From assembly GCA_947066815.1 (NCBI GenBank), contig CAMSZT010000002.1, positions 1 through 64,000 on the forward strand: a stretch of 64,000 nucleotides of DNA, read 5' to 3'. Made by a program: the position numbers and the translations under genes. Within the stretch, counting starts at the first letter, position 1; each line of letters begins with the position of its first letter. The stretch is from an uncultured Lachnotalea sp. (GTDB lineage: Bacteria; Bacillota; Clostridia; Lachnospirales; Lachnospiraceae). This document shows positions 9,896 to 18,356 of the stretch, in pieces. Under the pieces are notes generated by a model that did not search any database, was not told the DNA's origin, and saw nothing but the letters and a program-made list of their open reading frames with translations.

Positions 9896-11140
9896 TTGAC
9901 TCATTATTTAATTTCCGAGGCTTCGCGGGAGCTTGCCGTGGAGGCCCATGTGTTACGGTATTGGGAGGAAGAGTTAAAACTGGAAATACCCAGGAACGAG
10001 TTGGGACATCGTTACTATACAGAGAAGCAGCTTGCGCTGTTTCGGCGGATAAAGGAATTAAAGGAACTAGGATACCAGCTAAAGGCCATCAAGACCAGTC
10101 TGAAGGAGGAGTACGGACCGGCGGAGGCAGACGAGGCTGGATTTTTATTGCAGAATATCCAGCAAAACGAGCCGGCGGCGCATTTTGTCGGATCGCACGG
10201 TACCCGGCAGGCAGAGCCGGCGGCGGAGGCTGGGGGGGAGGAGGCAAAGGGTACGGAGAAACGGTTCCAGGTCCTGACGGGACAGCCCGCCGGGAAGGCG
10301 GATGACGGATCCCTCTTACATAGCCATGGCCCGGAGCCGGCCGAGGGGGACAAGCAGGATCCCTCTGCGCGGGCAGAACGTCTGGACCGGCTGTCCGGGC
10401 GCCTGTCTGCCAGCTCGTCCGGCCCCATGACGGAGGCCGTACTGGAAAAGATCACCGGCAGGCTGGCCGAGGGCATCGGACAGGCCGGGATTGCCGGAGG
10501 GACCGGGGAGTCCGGACGGGAAAAGGACGCCGGGGGGCCGGAGGAGAGCAAAAGGGAAACGGGAGCCGTGGAGGCCGGGAGCGCCAAAGAGGCAGAGGCC
10601 GGCGGACGGCCGGAGACAGAGACGGCCGGGGCGTCTGCGGAGGAGCCGGAGGGCGCAGACAGACGCCGGGAGACGGCCAAAGCGGCACAGGAGGACGCGG
10701 AGAAAAGGGCAGGGAAGAAAAACGGACAGGCAGAGGACGGCCGGAGGGAGGATGTTTTGGAGACGGCGGGACAGGGTACGGAAGAGAGACGGGAGACGGC
10801 CCTGGAGCTGGTGGAGAGCAGCAGCCTGGCGGCCTCGCCGGAGAAACTGCAGCAGTTCCAGAACATCATGACGGACGTGCTGGCCGAGGCGCTCCGGAGA
10901 AATCAGGAGATCCTCAGCAAAGAAGTGGGTGGCAGCGTCTCCGAAAAGCTGGTGAAGGAAATGAATTATCTGATGAGGGACCGGGAGGAACGGGAGGAGG
11001 AGCGTTACCGGAAGCTGGATGAGACCATACGGGCCTGCCAGAGGGTGCAGCGGCAGAGGAGCGAGGCGGCGGCCACCAGGGTGCCGGTCCGCGGCATGAA
11101 AAAAAGCCGGTTCCCCTGGGGCCGGAGAAAAGATTCCTGA
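9896..11140 (+). CDS. MerR-type helix-turn-helix protein with long low-complexity linker
   Basis: About 414 residues from TTG 9896. The N-terminal 70 residues are a MerR-like winged HTH (YLISEASRELAVEAHVLRYWEEEL...NELGHRYYTEKQLALFRRIKELKELGY). There follow about 220 residues of Gly/Glu/Ala/Arg-rich low-complexity sequence, then a C-terminal helical, probably coiled-coil segment (LQQFQNIMTDVLAEALRRNQEIL...) and a basic tail. No transmembrane helix or ligand-binding domain is seen. The TTG start follows GGAAAGGAG, and the alternative ATG lies in the promoter -10 box. The target is unknown. Confidence 0.8.
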   Translation: MTHYLISEASRELAVEAHVLRYWEEELKLEIPRNELGHRYYTEKQLALFRRIKELKELGYQLKAIKTSLKEEYGPAEADEAGFLLQNIQQNEPAAHFVGSHGTRQAEPAAEAGGEEAKGTEKRFQVLTGQPAGKADDGSLLHSHGPEPAEGDKQDPSARAERLDRLSGRLSASSSGPMTEAVLEKITGRLAEGIGQAGIAGGTGESGREKDAGGPEESKRETGAVEAGSAKEAEAGGRPETETAGASAEEPEGADRRRETAKAAQEDAEKRAGKKNGQAEDGRREDVLETAGQGTEERRETALELVESSSLAASPEKLQQFQNIMTDVLAEALRRNQEILSKEVGGSVSEKLVKEMNYLMRDREEREEERYRKLDETIRACQRVQRQRSEAAATRVPVRGMKKSRFPWGRRKDS

Positions 11141-11144
11141 GGGG

Positions 11145-12137
11145 TCAGGGATTTACGACATTTCCGGCGGGTATCGATCCGGTTTCGGATCCCTTCGCGT
11201 TGGACAGAGTGGTATCTGCGATGGCGTCCAATGCCTCCTGGGTGAAAAAGCCCTGGTGGGAGGTGATGATCACGTTGGGGAAGGAGAGGAGCCTTGCCGT
11301 GACGGAATGCTCCAGGATCTCGTCGGAGCGGTCCTCAAAGACATTTTTGGTCTCCTCCTCGTAGACATCCAGGCCCACGCCGAAAAATTTCCGGGCACGG
11401 ATCCCGAGGATCAGATCTTCCGTTTTGATCAGGCCGCCGCGGGAGGTGTTGATCAGGATCACGCCGTCCTTCATTTTTTCGATGGTGTCCCTGTTGATCA
11501 GATGATAGGTGGAATCCGTCAGGGGGCAGTGGAGGGAGATCAGGTCGCTGGAGGCCAGCAGCCGGTCCAGGTCCACATAGTCGGCAAAGCCCAGGTCCGG
11601 ATGTCTGTGCATGTCATAGGCCAGCACCTTCATGCCGAAGCCGTGGCAGAGTTTTGCCGTGGCGGCGCCGATCTTTCCGGTACCGATGATGCCGGCAGTT
11701 TTCTGATGGAGGTTGAAGCCCATGAGCCCCACCAGGCTGAAATTATTTTCACGTACTTTAATGTAGGATTTGTGCAGATGCCGGTTGACAGCGAGAGCGA
11801 GGGCCATGGCATGCTCGGCGACCGCCTCCGGAGAATAGCCGGGTACCCGCAGGATAGTCATACCGTAGTTTTTGGCCGTCTCCAGGTCGATGTTGTTGAA
11901 TCCGGCACAGCGCATGAGGAGCAGCCGGACGTGGCATCCATGGAGTACGTCGAGGGTGTCTTTTCCCAGATCGGAGCTTACAAAGGCACAGACGGCGTCG
12001 TAGCCCTTCGCCAGGGGCGCCGTCCTGGGAGAGATATCCGTTTTCAGAAAATCTATGGTGATGCCCGGAAATTTGGGAAGCTGTTCCTCGAAGGTTTCTT
12101 TGTCGTAAGGTTTGGTGTCGTAAAACAGAATTTTCAT
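11145..12137 (-). CDS. D-2-hydroxyacid dehydrogenase (D-lactate dehydrogenase type)
   Basis: 330 residues, typical for D-lactate/D-2-hydroxyacid dehydrogenases that reduce 2-oxoacids with NADH. The Rossmann glycine motif is GIIGTGKIGAA (about 150). The catalytic Arg is in NTSRGGLIKTEDL and the catalytic His in VIITSHQGFFTQEA. The start MKILFYDTKPYDKETF at 12137 has a CAGGAGGACGATCC ribosome-binding site; the longer ORF-track version to 12245 has none. It converges on the MerR-like gene with only 4 bases between stops. Confidence 0.9.
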   Translation of the reverse strand: MKILFYDTKPYDKETFEEQLPKFPGITIDFLKTDISPRTAPLAKGYDAVCAFVSSDLGKDTLDVLHGCHVRLLLMRCAGFNNIDLETAKNYGMTILRVPGYSPEAVAEHAMALALAVNRHLHKSYIKVRENNFSLVGLMGFNLHQKTAGIIGTGKIGAATAKLCHGFGMKVLAYDMHRHPDLGFADYVDLDRLLASSDLISLHCPLTDSTYHLINRDTIEKMKDGVILINTSRGGLIKTEDLILGIRARKFFGVGLDVYEEETKNVFEDRSDEILEHSVTARLLSFPNVIITSHQGFFTQEALDAIADTTLSNAKGSETGSIPAGNVVNP

Positions 12138-12264
12138 GGATCGTCCTCCTGTATTTTCATGGAACCGTTTTTCTGTGTTCCCTCTTACAGGTAGTATGGC
12201 ATGGACGGGCTTTTGATATGCAGTTTTTCTCCGGAATCGACCCATGTGTACAGAAAAAGAAACA

Positions 12265-12282
12265 GCCGGCGGATCCGCCGGC
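12265..12282 (-). terminator. Terminator for the ferredoxin gene
   Basis: GCCGGCGGATCCGCCGGC is an 18-bp perfect palindrome. On the minus strand it is followed by a T-rich stretch (TGTTTCTTTTTC), 22 bases beyond the ferredoxin stop. Confidence 0.75.
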
Positions 12283-12304
12283 CATTCTTATGTACGTGTT
12301 CCGA

Positions 12305-12475
12305 TCATTCGGCGGAGATAGCGCCGGTAGGACATACGGCCTCGCAGGAACCGCAGTCTACGCACTCATCGGCGTTGATCTCATACTTTCCGTCGCCCTC
12401 GGTGATCGCGGATACGGGACATTCGTCAGCGCAGGTACCGCAAGCTACACATTCGTCAGAAATTACGTGTGCCAT
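12305..12475 (-). CDS. 2[4Fe-4S] bacterial ferredoxin
   Basis: A 56-residue protein too short for the ORF track, translated by hand from the minus strand. It begins MAHVISDECVACGTCADECP and later has ECVDCGSCEAVCP. These two CxxCxxCxxxCP clusters bind two [4Fe-4S] clusters in clostridial-type ferredoxins. It acts as a small soluble electron carrier. It has its own promoter, a GAAGGAGGG ribosome-binding site and a terminator, so it is a single-gene unit. Confidence 0.96.
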   Translation of the reverse strand: MAHVISDECVACGTCADECPVSAITEGDGKYEINADECVDCGSCEAVCPTGAISAE

Positions 12476-12525
12476 AGTAGAAACCCTCCTTCTCTTAATT
12501 TAAAGATAGCGTACTGCCTGTGTGT

Positions 12526-12554
12526 ATTGTAATACATGGCAGATAGAATTGCAA
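12526..12554 (-). promoter_or_regulatory. Promoter of the ferredoxin gene
   Basis: Read on the minus strand: TTGCAA, 17 bases, TACAAT, about 50 bases upstream of the ferredoxin ATG. Confidence 0.78.
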
Positions 12555-12600
12555 GTGCAAAATTCCGTGCAGGAAAGATTCCTGCCGCCGCCGCGCGGAT

Positions 12601-12993
12601 CTACAGGATCTGGCAGAATTCCAGCTGTTCTCCGGTGGGGCTTGCGATCTTGAAATAACGGACGCCTTTTTCCCAGAAGGTGGGCAGTTCCTCGATGCCG
12701 TCGGTGGTGACGGGATAGCCCTGCTCCACGCAGTATCTGTAATCGGCCTCGATATCGTCGGAATCAAAGCTGTAATGGTCGATCTTGCCTGCCGTCTCGG
12801 GAGAGAGGGGCGGGTCTGCCTGATACATCTCATAGACGACGTCGCGGTTCTTCAGAAAATAGACATTGTTGCCGGCCCCGTTGGGGAATTTGCCGATCAC
12901 CTCAAAGCCCAGCACGTCAACATACCATTTTGCGTCAGCCTCCACGTCGTTGGTGGCCAGCCCGATGTGGCCGTGTTTTCTGTTTTTGATCAT
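12601..12993 (-). CDS. VOC-family (glyoxalase-like) protein
   Basis: 130 residues with two beta-alpha-beta-beta-beta VOC modules (GHIGLATNDVEADAKWYVDVLGFEVIGKF near the start, then KIDHYSFDSDDIEADYRYCVEQGYPV). The metal-ligand pattern is His near the N-terminus, HYSF in the second half and a Glu in QLEFCQIL. The substrate cannot be assigned; it could be a glyoxalase, an isomerase or a binding protein. The ATG is preceded by CAAGGAGGCATTTCT. It is divergently transcribed from the thioredoxin gene. Confidence 0.82.
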   Translation of the reverse strand: MIKNRKHGHIGLATNDVEADAKWYVDVLGFEVIGKFPNGAGNNVYFLKNRDVVYEMYQADPPLSPETAGKIDHYSFDSDDIEADYRYCVEQGYPVTTDGIEELPTFWEKGVRYFKIASPTGEQLEFCQIL

Positions 12994-13022
12994 AGAAATG
13001 CCTCCTTGGATCCTTTTTTCCT

Positions 13023-13051
13023 ATTTTAATGCCTGGGAAAAGAATCTTCAA
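13023..13051 (-). promoter_or_regulatory. Promoter of the VOC-family gene
   Basis: Minus strand TTGAAG, 17 bases, TAAAAT, ending about 30 bases before the ATG. Confidence 0.72.
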
Positions 13052-13058
13052 GTATAAA

Positions 13059-13087
13059 TTGCCAGAAAGGAAAAAGTATAGTAGACT
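13059..13087 (+). promoter_or_regulatory. Possible promoter of the thioredoxin gene
   Basis: TTGCCA, 17 bases, TAGACT; only moderately like the consensus. A back-to-back arrangement with the VOC promoter leaves just 7 bases between the two -35 boxes. Confidence 0.5.
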
Positions 13088-13153
13088 ATAGGTGAATAGG
13101 AAGGGAACTGAGAGCGGATACTGAAAGAAATCAAACGATAAGGAGGGATTTTT

Positions 13154-13459
13154 ATGTCAGTGATCACGATTACGAAGGACAATTTCAAACAGGAGGTTCT
13201 GGAGAGCAGGGAACCGGTGCTGCTGGATTTCTGGGCGGCCTGGTGCGGGCCCTGCCGCATGGTGGCCCCTGTCCTTGAGGAGATCGCCGGGGAGCGGACG
13301 GATATCCGGGTGGGGAAGGTCAATGTGGACGAGCAGCCGGAGCTGGCTTCCGAGTTCGGTATCATGAGCATCCCGACCCTGGTGGTCATGAGGGAGGGGA
13401 AAGCGGCGGCAAAGTCTGTCGGAGCCCTGCCGAAGGAGGAAATCCTCGCAATGCTGTAA
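13154..13459 (+). CDS. Thioredoxin
   Basis: 101 residues with the WCGPC active site (C31-C34), the cis-proline region SIPTLVVM and the conserved VNVDEQPELASEFGI strand-helix. It is a general cytosolic disulfide reductant. The ribosome-binding site AAGGAGGGATTTTT precedes the ATG. It is a single-gene unit closed by a strong terminator. Confidence 0.95.
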   Translation: MSVITITKDNFKQEVLESREPVLLDFWAAWCGPCRMVAPVLEEIAGERTDIRVGKVNVDEQPELASEFGIMSIPTLVVMREGKAAAKSVGALPKEEILAML

Positions 13460-13482
13460 AACCGGGGAAACGGTTGGGAAAA

Positions 13483-13514
13483 GGAGAGAAATGGCAGACG
13501 TTCTCTCCTTTTTT
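13483..13514 (+). terminator. Intrinsic terminator of the thioredoxin gene
   Basis: GGAGAGAA/TTCTCTCC 8-bp stem, 10-base loop, then six T residues. Confidence 0.9.
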
Positions 13515-13576
13515 CGATGGAAAATATATGGTACAATGAGGGGGAAGGCGTAACGAGGACAAAAGGGGCGGATACG

Positions 13577-14572
13577 ATGGGAAAACGGAAAAAATGGAGG
13601 CGTCGGCTTGCCGTTTTGGCGGCAGTCCTTCTGATCCTATACATAGCAGCATGTAATATTCTGGTAAACGTGGCGCTGATCCCCGAAACGATGAAAAAGC
13701 TGCAGGCCTTTGAGGACGTGACGAAGGAGGGGATGGAGGCCCTTGTGCAGACAGACGATATCCGGGGAAATCATGCCCAGTCCAAGAGCGAGACGGAGGA
13801 ATGGCTGGAGACGGCCCTTTCGGAGCTCCTCACGGTGACGACGGAGGACGGCTATGAGCTGGTGGGAAGGATCTTCTACCAGCCGGAGGAGGGAAAAACC
13901 CATAAATGGGTGCTGCTGCTCCATGGCTATACCGGATGGAAGGAAGAAATGTACCCCATCGCCTGCCGGTATGCAAAGGAGGGCTACCAGATCCTGGTCC
14001 CGGACATGCGCTGCAGCGGAAAGAGCGGGGGCGATTTTATCGGCATGGGCTGGACGGACCGGCTGGACAATCTGCTCTGGCTGGAACTGATCCTGGAGAG
14101 GGATCCGGAGGCGGAGATCGCGCTCCACGGCCAGTCCATGGGGGCGGCCTGCGCGCTGATGATGTCCGGGGAGGAAAGGCTCCCGGAGGCGGTGAAGGCG
14201 GTGGTAGCGGACAGCGCCTATACGGACGCCTACCAGATGTTTGCCAAGCAGATGTGGGAATGGGCCCGTCTGCCGGCGTTTCCCCTGCTTCCGGGCGCGT
14301 CCCTCATGTTAAAGCTCCGGGGCGGCTACAGCCTGAGGGAGGCTTCCGCCCTGGAGGCAGTAAAAGAGACCGCCCTTCCGGTCCTGTTCATCCACGGGGA
14401 GGAGGATGTGTTTGTGCCGCCGGAAATGAGCCGGGAGCTCTATGAGGCGGCGGCAGGAGAGAAGGATCTTCTGATGGTGGAGGGCGCGGGCCATGTGCAG
14501 GTGCAGGATAAGGAGCCGGAACTGTATTACGGGACCGTGTTCTCCTTCCTGGAAGCCCACGGGATCCGGTGA
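13577..14572 (+). CDS. Membrane-anchored alpha/beta hydrolase
   Basis: 331 residues. A basic N-terminus (MGKRKKWRRR) and one hydrophobic helix (about 11-32) suggest a signal anchor with the catalytic domain outside. The hydrolase domain shows LLLHGYTGWKEEMYP (oxyanion region), the nucleophile elbow LHGQSMGAA, FIHGEEDVFVP (acid) and GAGHVQVQ (catalytic His). The substrate is unknown. ATG 13577 is chosen because the ORF-track start at 13517 lies before a TACAAT box and directly after the thioredoxin terminator. Confidence 0.85.
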   Translation: MGKRKKWRRRLAVLAAVLLILYIAACNILVNVALIPETMKKLQAFEDVTKEGMEALVQTDDIRGNHAQSKSETEEWLETALSELLTVTTEDGYELVGRIFYQPEEGKTHKWVLLLHGYTGWKEEMYPIACRYAKEGYQILVPDMRCSGKSGGDFIGMGWTDRLDNLLWLELILERDPEAEIALHGQSMGAACALMMSGEERLPEAVKAVVADSAYTDAYQMFAKQMWEWARLPAFPLLPGASLMLKLRGGYSLREASALEAVKETALPVLFIHGEEDVFVPPEMSRELYEAAAGEKDLLMVEGAGHVQVQDKEPELYYGTVFSFLEAHGIR

Positions 14573-14649
14573 ACCCACGGCCGGAGCGTGCCATGGAGGA
14601 AGCACTCGCGGGGAATGGTTTTGAAAAAAACTTTTGCCGGATCCGGCCC

Positions 14650-14679
14650 TTTACATTTGAAGGGGTCAGCCCTTATAAT
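14650..14679 (+). promoter_or_regulatory. Promoter of the TIGR01440-type gene
   Basis: TTTACA, 18 bases, perfect TATAAT. The leader to the ATG at 14770 is about 85 bases. Confidence 0.72.
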
Positions 14680-14769
14680 AGAGGGAAGGGCAGACGGATC
14701 AGCCCTTTGCGGCAGGAAAACAGGGAGGGACGGAGGATGTCCGGTCCCGGTATAGAAGGAGAACAGCGT

Positions 14770-15339
14770 ATGAACGGCGTATCAGAAGAAGCATTTGACA
14801 GAATAGAAGAGATCAAAAGCCAGGCCAGGCAGGTATTCGACGAGCTCTGGGAGGCGGCAGAGCTCTCGGAGGGGGAGATCCTGATCGTGGGATGTTCGTC
14901 CAGCGAGGTGGCCAGCCACAGGATCGGTTCCTGGTCCAGCGGGGAGATCGGAGAGGCCCTGTTTGAAACCTTTTATGGGGCATGCCGGGAGAAGGGGATC
15001 TATCTGGCGGCCCAGTGCTGTGAGCATTTAAACCGGGCCGTGATCCTTCCCGGGGAGGCGGCGAAGCGCTGCGGCCTTCCCATGGTCAACGTGGTGCCCC
15101 AGCTGAAGGCCGGGGGCGCCTTTGCCACGGCGGCTTATCGCGGGCTCCCCCAGGCGGTGGCCGTGGAGGAGGTGAAGGCCCAGGCCGGGATCGACATCGG
15201 TGACACGCTGATCGGCATGCATCTGCAGGCGGTGGCCGTCCCGGTGCGGACAAAGGTGAAGTGCATCGGGGGCGCCCATGTGGTGTGCGCGAGGACCAGG
15301 CTCAAGTATATCGGCGGGGCCAGAGCCGCCTATTTATAG
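14770..15339 (+). CDS. TIGR01440 (DUF436) family conserved protein
   Basis: 189 residues matching the Firmicutes family annotated TIGR01440/DUF436, of unknown function. Characteristic stretches are ILIVGCSSSEVASHRIGSWSS, AAQCCEHLNRAVILP and VVPQLKAGGAFATAAY. Several conserved Cys/His residues (GCSSSE, QCCEH) suggest an enzyme or metal site, but this is not established. ATG 14770 follows AGAAGGAGAACAGCGT and lies after the promoter; the ORF-track start at 14569 does not. Confidence 0.85.
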   Translation: MNGVSEEAFDRIEEIKSQARQVFDELWEAAELSEGEILIVGCSSSEVASHRIGSWSSGEIGEALFETFYGACREKGIYLAAQCCEHLNRAVILPGEAAKRCGLPMVNVVPQLKAGGAFATAAYRGLPQAVAVEEVKAQAGIDIGDTLIGMHLQAVAVPVRTKVKCIGGAHVVCARTRLKYIGGARAAYL

Positions 15340-15426
15340 AAGTTCAGGGGGGAACGGTTTTCCCATTGCCATACGGTTAAAATGCACTCATGATCAACGA
15401 TAATATAACTCAGGAGGAAAAAGACA

Positions 15427-16029
15427 ATGTACATGATATGTTTGGATTTGGAGGGCGTGCTGGTGCCGGAGATCTGGATCGCATTTTCCGAGGCCAGCGG
15501 TATTCCGGAGCTCAAGCGGACCACCAGGGACGAGCCGGATTATGACAAACTGATGAGATGGCGGCTGGGGATCTTAAGGGAACACGGCCTGGGGCTTAAG
15601 GAGATCCAGGATACCATCGCGAAGATCGATCCGCTTCCGGGGGCAAAGGAGTTTCTGGACGAGCTCCGCTCCTTCACTCAGGCGGTGATCATCAGCGACA
15701 CCTTTACGGAATTTGCCTCCCCGCTTATGAAAAAGCTGGGATGGCCCACACTTTTGTGCAACAGCCTGGAGGTGGCAAAGGGCGGCGGGATCACCGGCTT
15801 TAAGATGCGGATCGCAGATTCCAAGCTGAGTACCGTGAGGGCGTTCCAATCCATCGGCTACGAGACGATCGCCATCGGCGACAGCTATAACGATCTGGCG
15901 ATGATAGAGGCGGGAAGATCGGGATTCCTGTTCCGGAGCACGGACAAGATCAAGGCGGATCATCCGGAACTTCCGGCCTTTGAGACCTATGAGGAACTGA
16001 TGGCCGGGATCCGGGGAGCCATGAAATGA
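15427..16029 (+). CDS. thrH: Bifunctional phosphoserine phosphatase/homoserine phosphotransferase
   Basis: 200 residues, HAD superfamily, matching ThrH-type proteins. The nucleophile motif is DLEGVLVPEIW in place of DxDGT. Motif II is VIISDTFTEF, and motif III with IAIGDSYNDLAMIEAG completes the site. ThrH dephosphorylates phosphoserine and can transfer phosphate to homoserine. The start follows CAGGAGGAAAAAGACA. It overlaps the next gene by 4 bases (ATGA), so it is probably co-transcribed with trmO. Confidence 0.9.
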   Translation: MYMICLDLEGVLVPEIWIAFSEASGIPELKRTTRDEPDYDKLMRWRLGILREHGLGLKEIQDTIAKIDPLPGAKEFLDELRSFTQAVIISDTFTEFASPLMKKLGWPTLLCNSLEVAKGGGITGFKMRIADSKLSTVRAFQSIGYETIAIGDSYNDLAMIEAGRSGFLFRSTDKIKADHPELPAFETYEELMAGIRGAMK

Positions 16030-16715
16030 TCCGGAAACTGAAGGTCATTGCGCATATCTACACGGACTTTGAGGAAAAGTTCGGTATTCCCAGGCAGAGC
16101 GGCCTGGTGAAAGGCCTGCGGGGCCGGATCGTGTTCGAGGAGGCGTACCGGTCGGCGGAGGCGGTGCGGGGGCTGGAGGGCTTCGACTACATCTGGCTCC
16201 TCTGGCAGTTCCAGGGGGTGGGGGAGGACTATTGGTCGCCCATGGTGAAGCCGCCCAGGCTTGGCGGGAAGATGCGGATGGGAGTGTTCGCCACAAGGTC
16301 GCCCTTCCGTCCCAACGCCATCGGCCTCTCCTCGGTAAGGCTTGAGGGGATCGAATCCAGGGAGGAAGGGCCGGTACTGCTGGTTTCGGGGGCCGACCTT
16401 AAGAACCGGACGCCCATCTACGACATCAAGCCCTATCTGGCCTACACGGACGCCCACCCGGAGGCGCGGGAGGGGTTTGCACGCGAGGGACGGGAGCATG
16501 TGCTTTCGGTGGAATTTCCGGAGGAGCTTCTGGAGCTCATTCCGGAGGAGAAGCGGGAGACGCTTCTGGAGGTGCTCAGACAGGATCCGCGGCCGGGCTA
16601 TCACGAGGATGAGGAGCGGAAATACGGGGTGGCTTTTGCGGGCCATGACGTGCATTTTCGGGTGAGGGAGAATATTCTGACAGTTTTTGAGGTTGTGCCG
16701 TATATTCCGGCATGA
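16026..16715 (+). CDS. trmO: tRNA (N6-threonylcarbamoyladenosine-37) methyltransferase, TrmO/TsaA type
   Basis: 229 residues of the YaeB/TsaA family. TrmO methylates t6A37 in threonine tRNAs. Diagnostic segments are GIPRQSGLVKGLRGRIVFEE, GFDYIWLLWQF and RMGVFATRSPFRPNAIGLSSVRL, then IYDIKPYLAYTDAHPEA. The C-terminal extension (about 150-229) is typical of the longer members. Its start overlaps the thrH stop (ATGA), giving translational coupling. Confidence 0.9.
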   Translation: MIRKLKVIAHIYTDFEEKFGIPRQSGLVKGLRGRIVFEEAYRSAEAVRGLEGFDYIWLLWQFQGVGEDYWSPMVKPPRLGGKMRMGVFATRSPFRPNAIGLSSVRLEGIESREEGPVLLVSGADLKNRTPIYDIKPYLAYTDAHPEAREGFAREGREHVLSVEFPEELLELIPEEKRETLLEVLRQDPRPGYHEDEERKYGVAFAGHDVHFRVRENILTVFEVVPYIPA

Positions 16716-16721
16716 TATAAT
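16693..16721 (+). promoter_or_regulatory. Promoter of the uracil/xanthine permease
   Basis: TTGTGC, 17 bases, perfect TATAAT, overlapping the last codons of trmO. Confidence 0.75.
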
Positions 16722-16754
16722 TTGAAAATGGAAATTGATCGGCCGGGCCGGGAA

Positions 16755-16812
16755 CCGGCATCGGCAGTATCCGTACCGGGAGAAAGCGGCGGGGATCGCC
16801 CGCGGATGCCGG
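16755..16812 (+). promoter_or_regulatory. Leader hairpin upstream of the permease
   Basis: CCGGCATC (16755-16762) pairs with GATGCCGG (16805-16812), enclosing an inner GC-rich stem. It sits just upstream of the GGGAGGAAATGGGAGGG ribosome-binding region. It could modulate translation, but no known PyrR or purine riboswitch consensus is recognisable. Confidence 0.4.
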
Positions 16813-16837
16813 TGGGAGGAAATGGGAGGGTATGGGA

Positions 16838-18097
16838 ATGGAAGGCAGAAAGATCATTCAGGTGGAAGAGAAGGTTCCTGTGAAGCTGTTGATCCCGTTA
16901 AGTATCCAGCATATGTTCGCCATGTTCGGCGCGTCGGTGCTGGTGCCGTTTTTGTTCGGGATCAGCCCGGCCATCGTGCTGTTCATGAACGGGGTGGGAA
17001 CGCTGCTCTTTATCTTGGTCACCAAGGGGAAGGCTCCGGCCTATCTGGGCTCCAGCTTTGCATTCCTGGCGCCGGCCGGGATCGTGATCGGCAAAATGGG
17101 CTATGAATACGCGCTGGGCGGTTTCGTGGCCGTCGGGGCCCTCGGCTGCGTGCTGGCCCTGATTGTCTACAAGTTCGGCTCCGACTGGATCGACGTGGTC
17201 CTGCCTCCGGCGGCCATGGGTCCGGTGGTGGCGCTCATCGGCCTGGAGCTCTCGGGAAACGCCGCTTCCAACGCGGGGCTTTTAGATGAGGTGATCGATC
17301 CTAAGAACGTCATCGTCTTTCTGGTGACGTTGGGCGTGGCCGTGTTCGGGAATATTTTATTCCGGGGATTTCTGTCGGTGATCCCCATCCTGATCGCGGT
17401 GATCGCGGGGTACGCGGCGGCCCTTGGCTGCGGGATCATCGATTTTGCCCAGGTGACGGCGGCCCCCCTCTTTGCGATGCCCAATTTCCAGACGCCGAAG
17501 TTTAACCTGGAGGCGATCCTCATCATCCTTCCGGTGATCCTCGTCATTGCCTCGGAGCATATCGGCCACCAGGTGGTCACCAGCAAGATCATCGGCAGGG
17601 ACTTGCTGAAGGATCCGGGACTGCACCGCTCCCTGTTCGGGGACAACTTCTCCACCATGCTGTCGGGCCTGATCGGTTCCGTGCCGACTACCACCTACGG
17701 GGAGAATATCGGCGTCATGGCGGTGACGAAGGTGTACAGCGTGCGGGTCATTGCCGGGGCGGCGGTGCTCTCCATCGTCTGCTCCTTTGTCGGAAAACTG
17801 TCCATGCTGATCCAGACCATTCCCGGCCCGGTCATCGGCGGTATCTCCTTCCTGCTCTACGGGATGATCGGGGCTTCCGGCCTCCGGATCCTGGTGGACT
17901 CCCGGGTGGACTACGGCCGCTCCAGAAATCTGACCCTGACCTCGGTGATCTTCGTGACGGGACTTTCGGGGATCTCCGTGAAGATCGGGCAGATCCAGCT
18001 CACGGGCATGGTGCTGGCCTGTGTGGTGGGGATGATCCTCAGTCTGGCCTTCTATGTGCTGGACCGTTTTGGGCTGACCAATGACCGGGAGGGATGA
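16838..18097 (+). CDS. NCS2-family uracil/xanthine permease
   Basis: About 419 residues, highly hydrophobic, with around 12-14 membrane segments. The NCS2 signature region is ILVIASEHIGHQVVTSKIIGRDL, and the conserved SVPTTTYGENIGVMAVTKVYS motif points to the uracil/UraA branch. It would import uracil or a related base by proton symport. Two ATGs are possible; 16838 has better spacing from GGGAGGG than 16832. Neighbouring genes do not identify the substrate. Confidence 0.88.
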   Translation: MEGRKIIQVEEKVPVKLLIPLSIQHMFAMFGASVLVPFLFGISPAIVLFMNGVGTLLFILVTKGKAPAYLGSSFAFLAPAGIVIGKMGYEYALGGFVAVGALGCVLALIVYKFGSDWIDVVLPPAAMGPVVALIGLELSGNAASNAGLLDEVIDPKNVIVFLVTLGVAVFGNILFRGFLSVIPILIAVIAGYAAALGCGIIDFAQVTAAPLFAMPNFQTPKFNLEAILIILPVILVIASEHIGHQVVTSKIIGRDLLKDPGLHRSLFGDNFSTMLSGLIGSVPTTTYGENIGVMAVTKVYSVRVIAGAAVLSIVCSFVGKLSMLIQTIPGPVIGGISFLLYGMIGASGLRILVDSRVDYGRSRNLTLTSVIFVTGLSGISVKIGQIQLTGMVLACVVGMILSLAFYVLDRFGLTNDREG

Positions 18098-18108
18098 GAA
18101 GGTATGAC

Positions 18109-18348
18109 GGCCGCCGCCTTCTGTCGATTTCCGATTCGTTTGTTCAGGCTCCCGGCGGTGTTCTCCGGCAGACGATAGGAGGTTTTGCGGATTTCACGAG
18201 CATAGCGCAGGCAATTTTAGCCGACCCGGTTTGATGGAGGTAAAATTGCCTGCAATAGGCGGCGCAGTGAAATCCATAAAACAGAACGTGTCTGCAGGAG
18301 AACACCGCCGGGGGCCGTCCCGACCAGAAAAGACAGAGGGCGGCGGCC
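18109..18348. repeat. 240-bp nested palindromic intergenic element
   Basis: Four nested inverted-repeat arms share a centre: GGCCGCCGCC / GGCGGCGGCC (outermost), CCCGGCGGTGTTCTCC / GGAGAACACCGCCGGG, GGATTTCAC / GTGAAATCC, and GCAGGCAATTTTA / TAAAATTGCCTGC (innermost, 21-base loop). The whole stretch could fold as one long hairpin. It has no convincing ORF and lies at the 3' ends of two convergent genes, so it may terminate transcription, be a small RNA, or be an inactive MITE-type insertion. Confidence 0.75.
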
Positions 18349-18356
18349 GGGCGGGA

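Noticed and set aside
16722-16837. Purine or PyrR-type riboswitch before the permease
   Set aside because: Only a GC-rich hairpin is visible; none of the conserved sequence of those leaders can be recognised.
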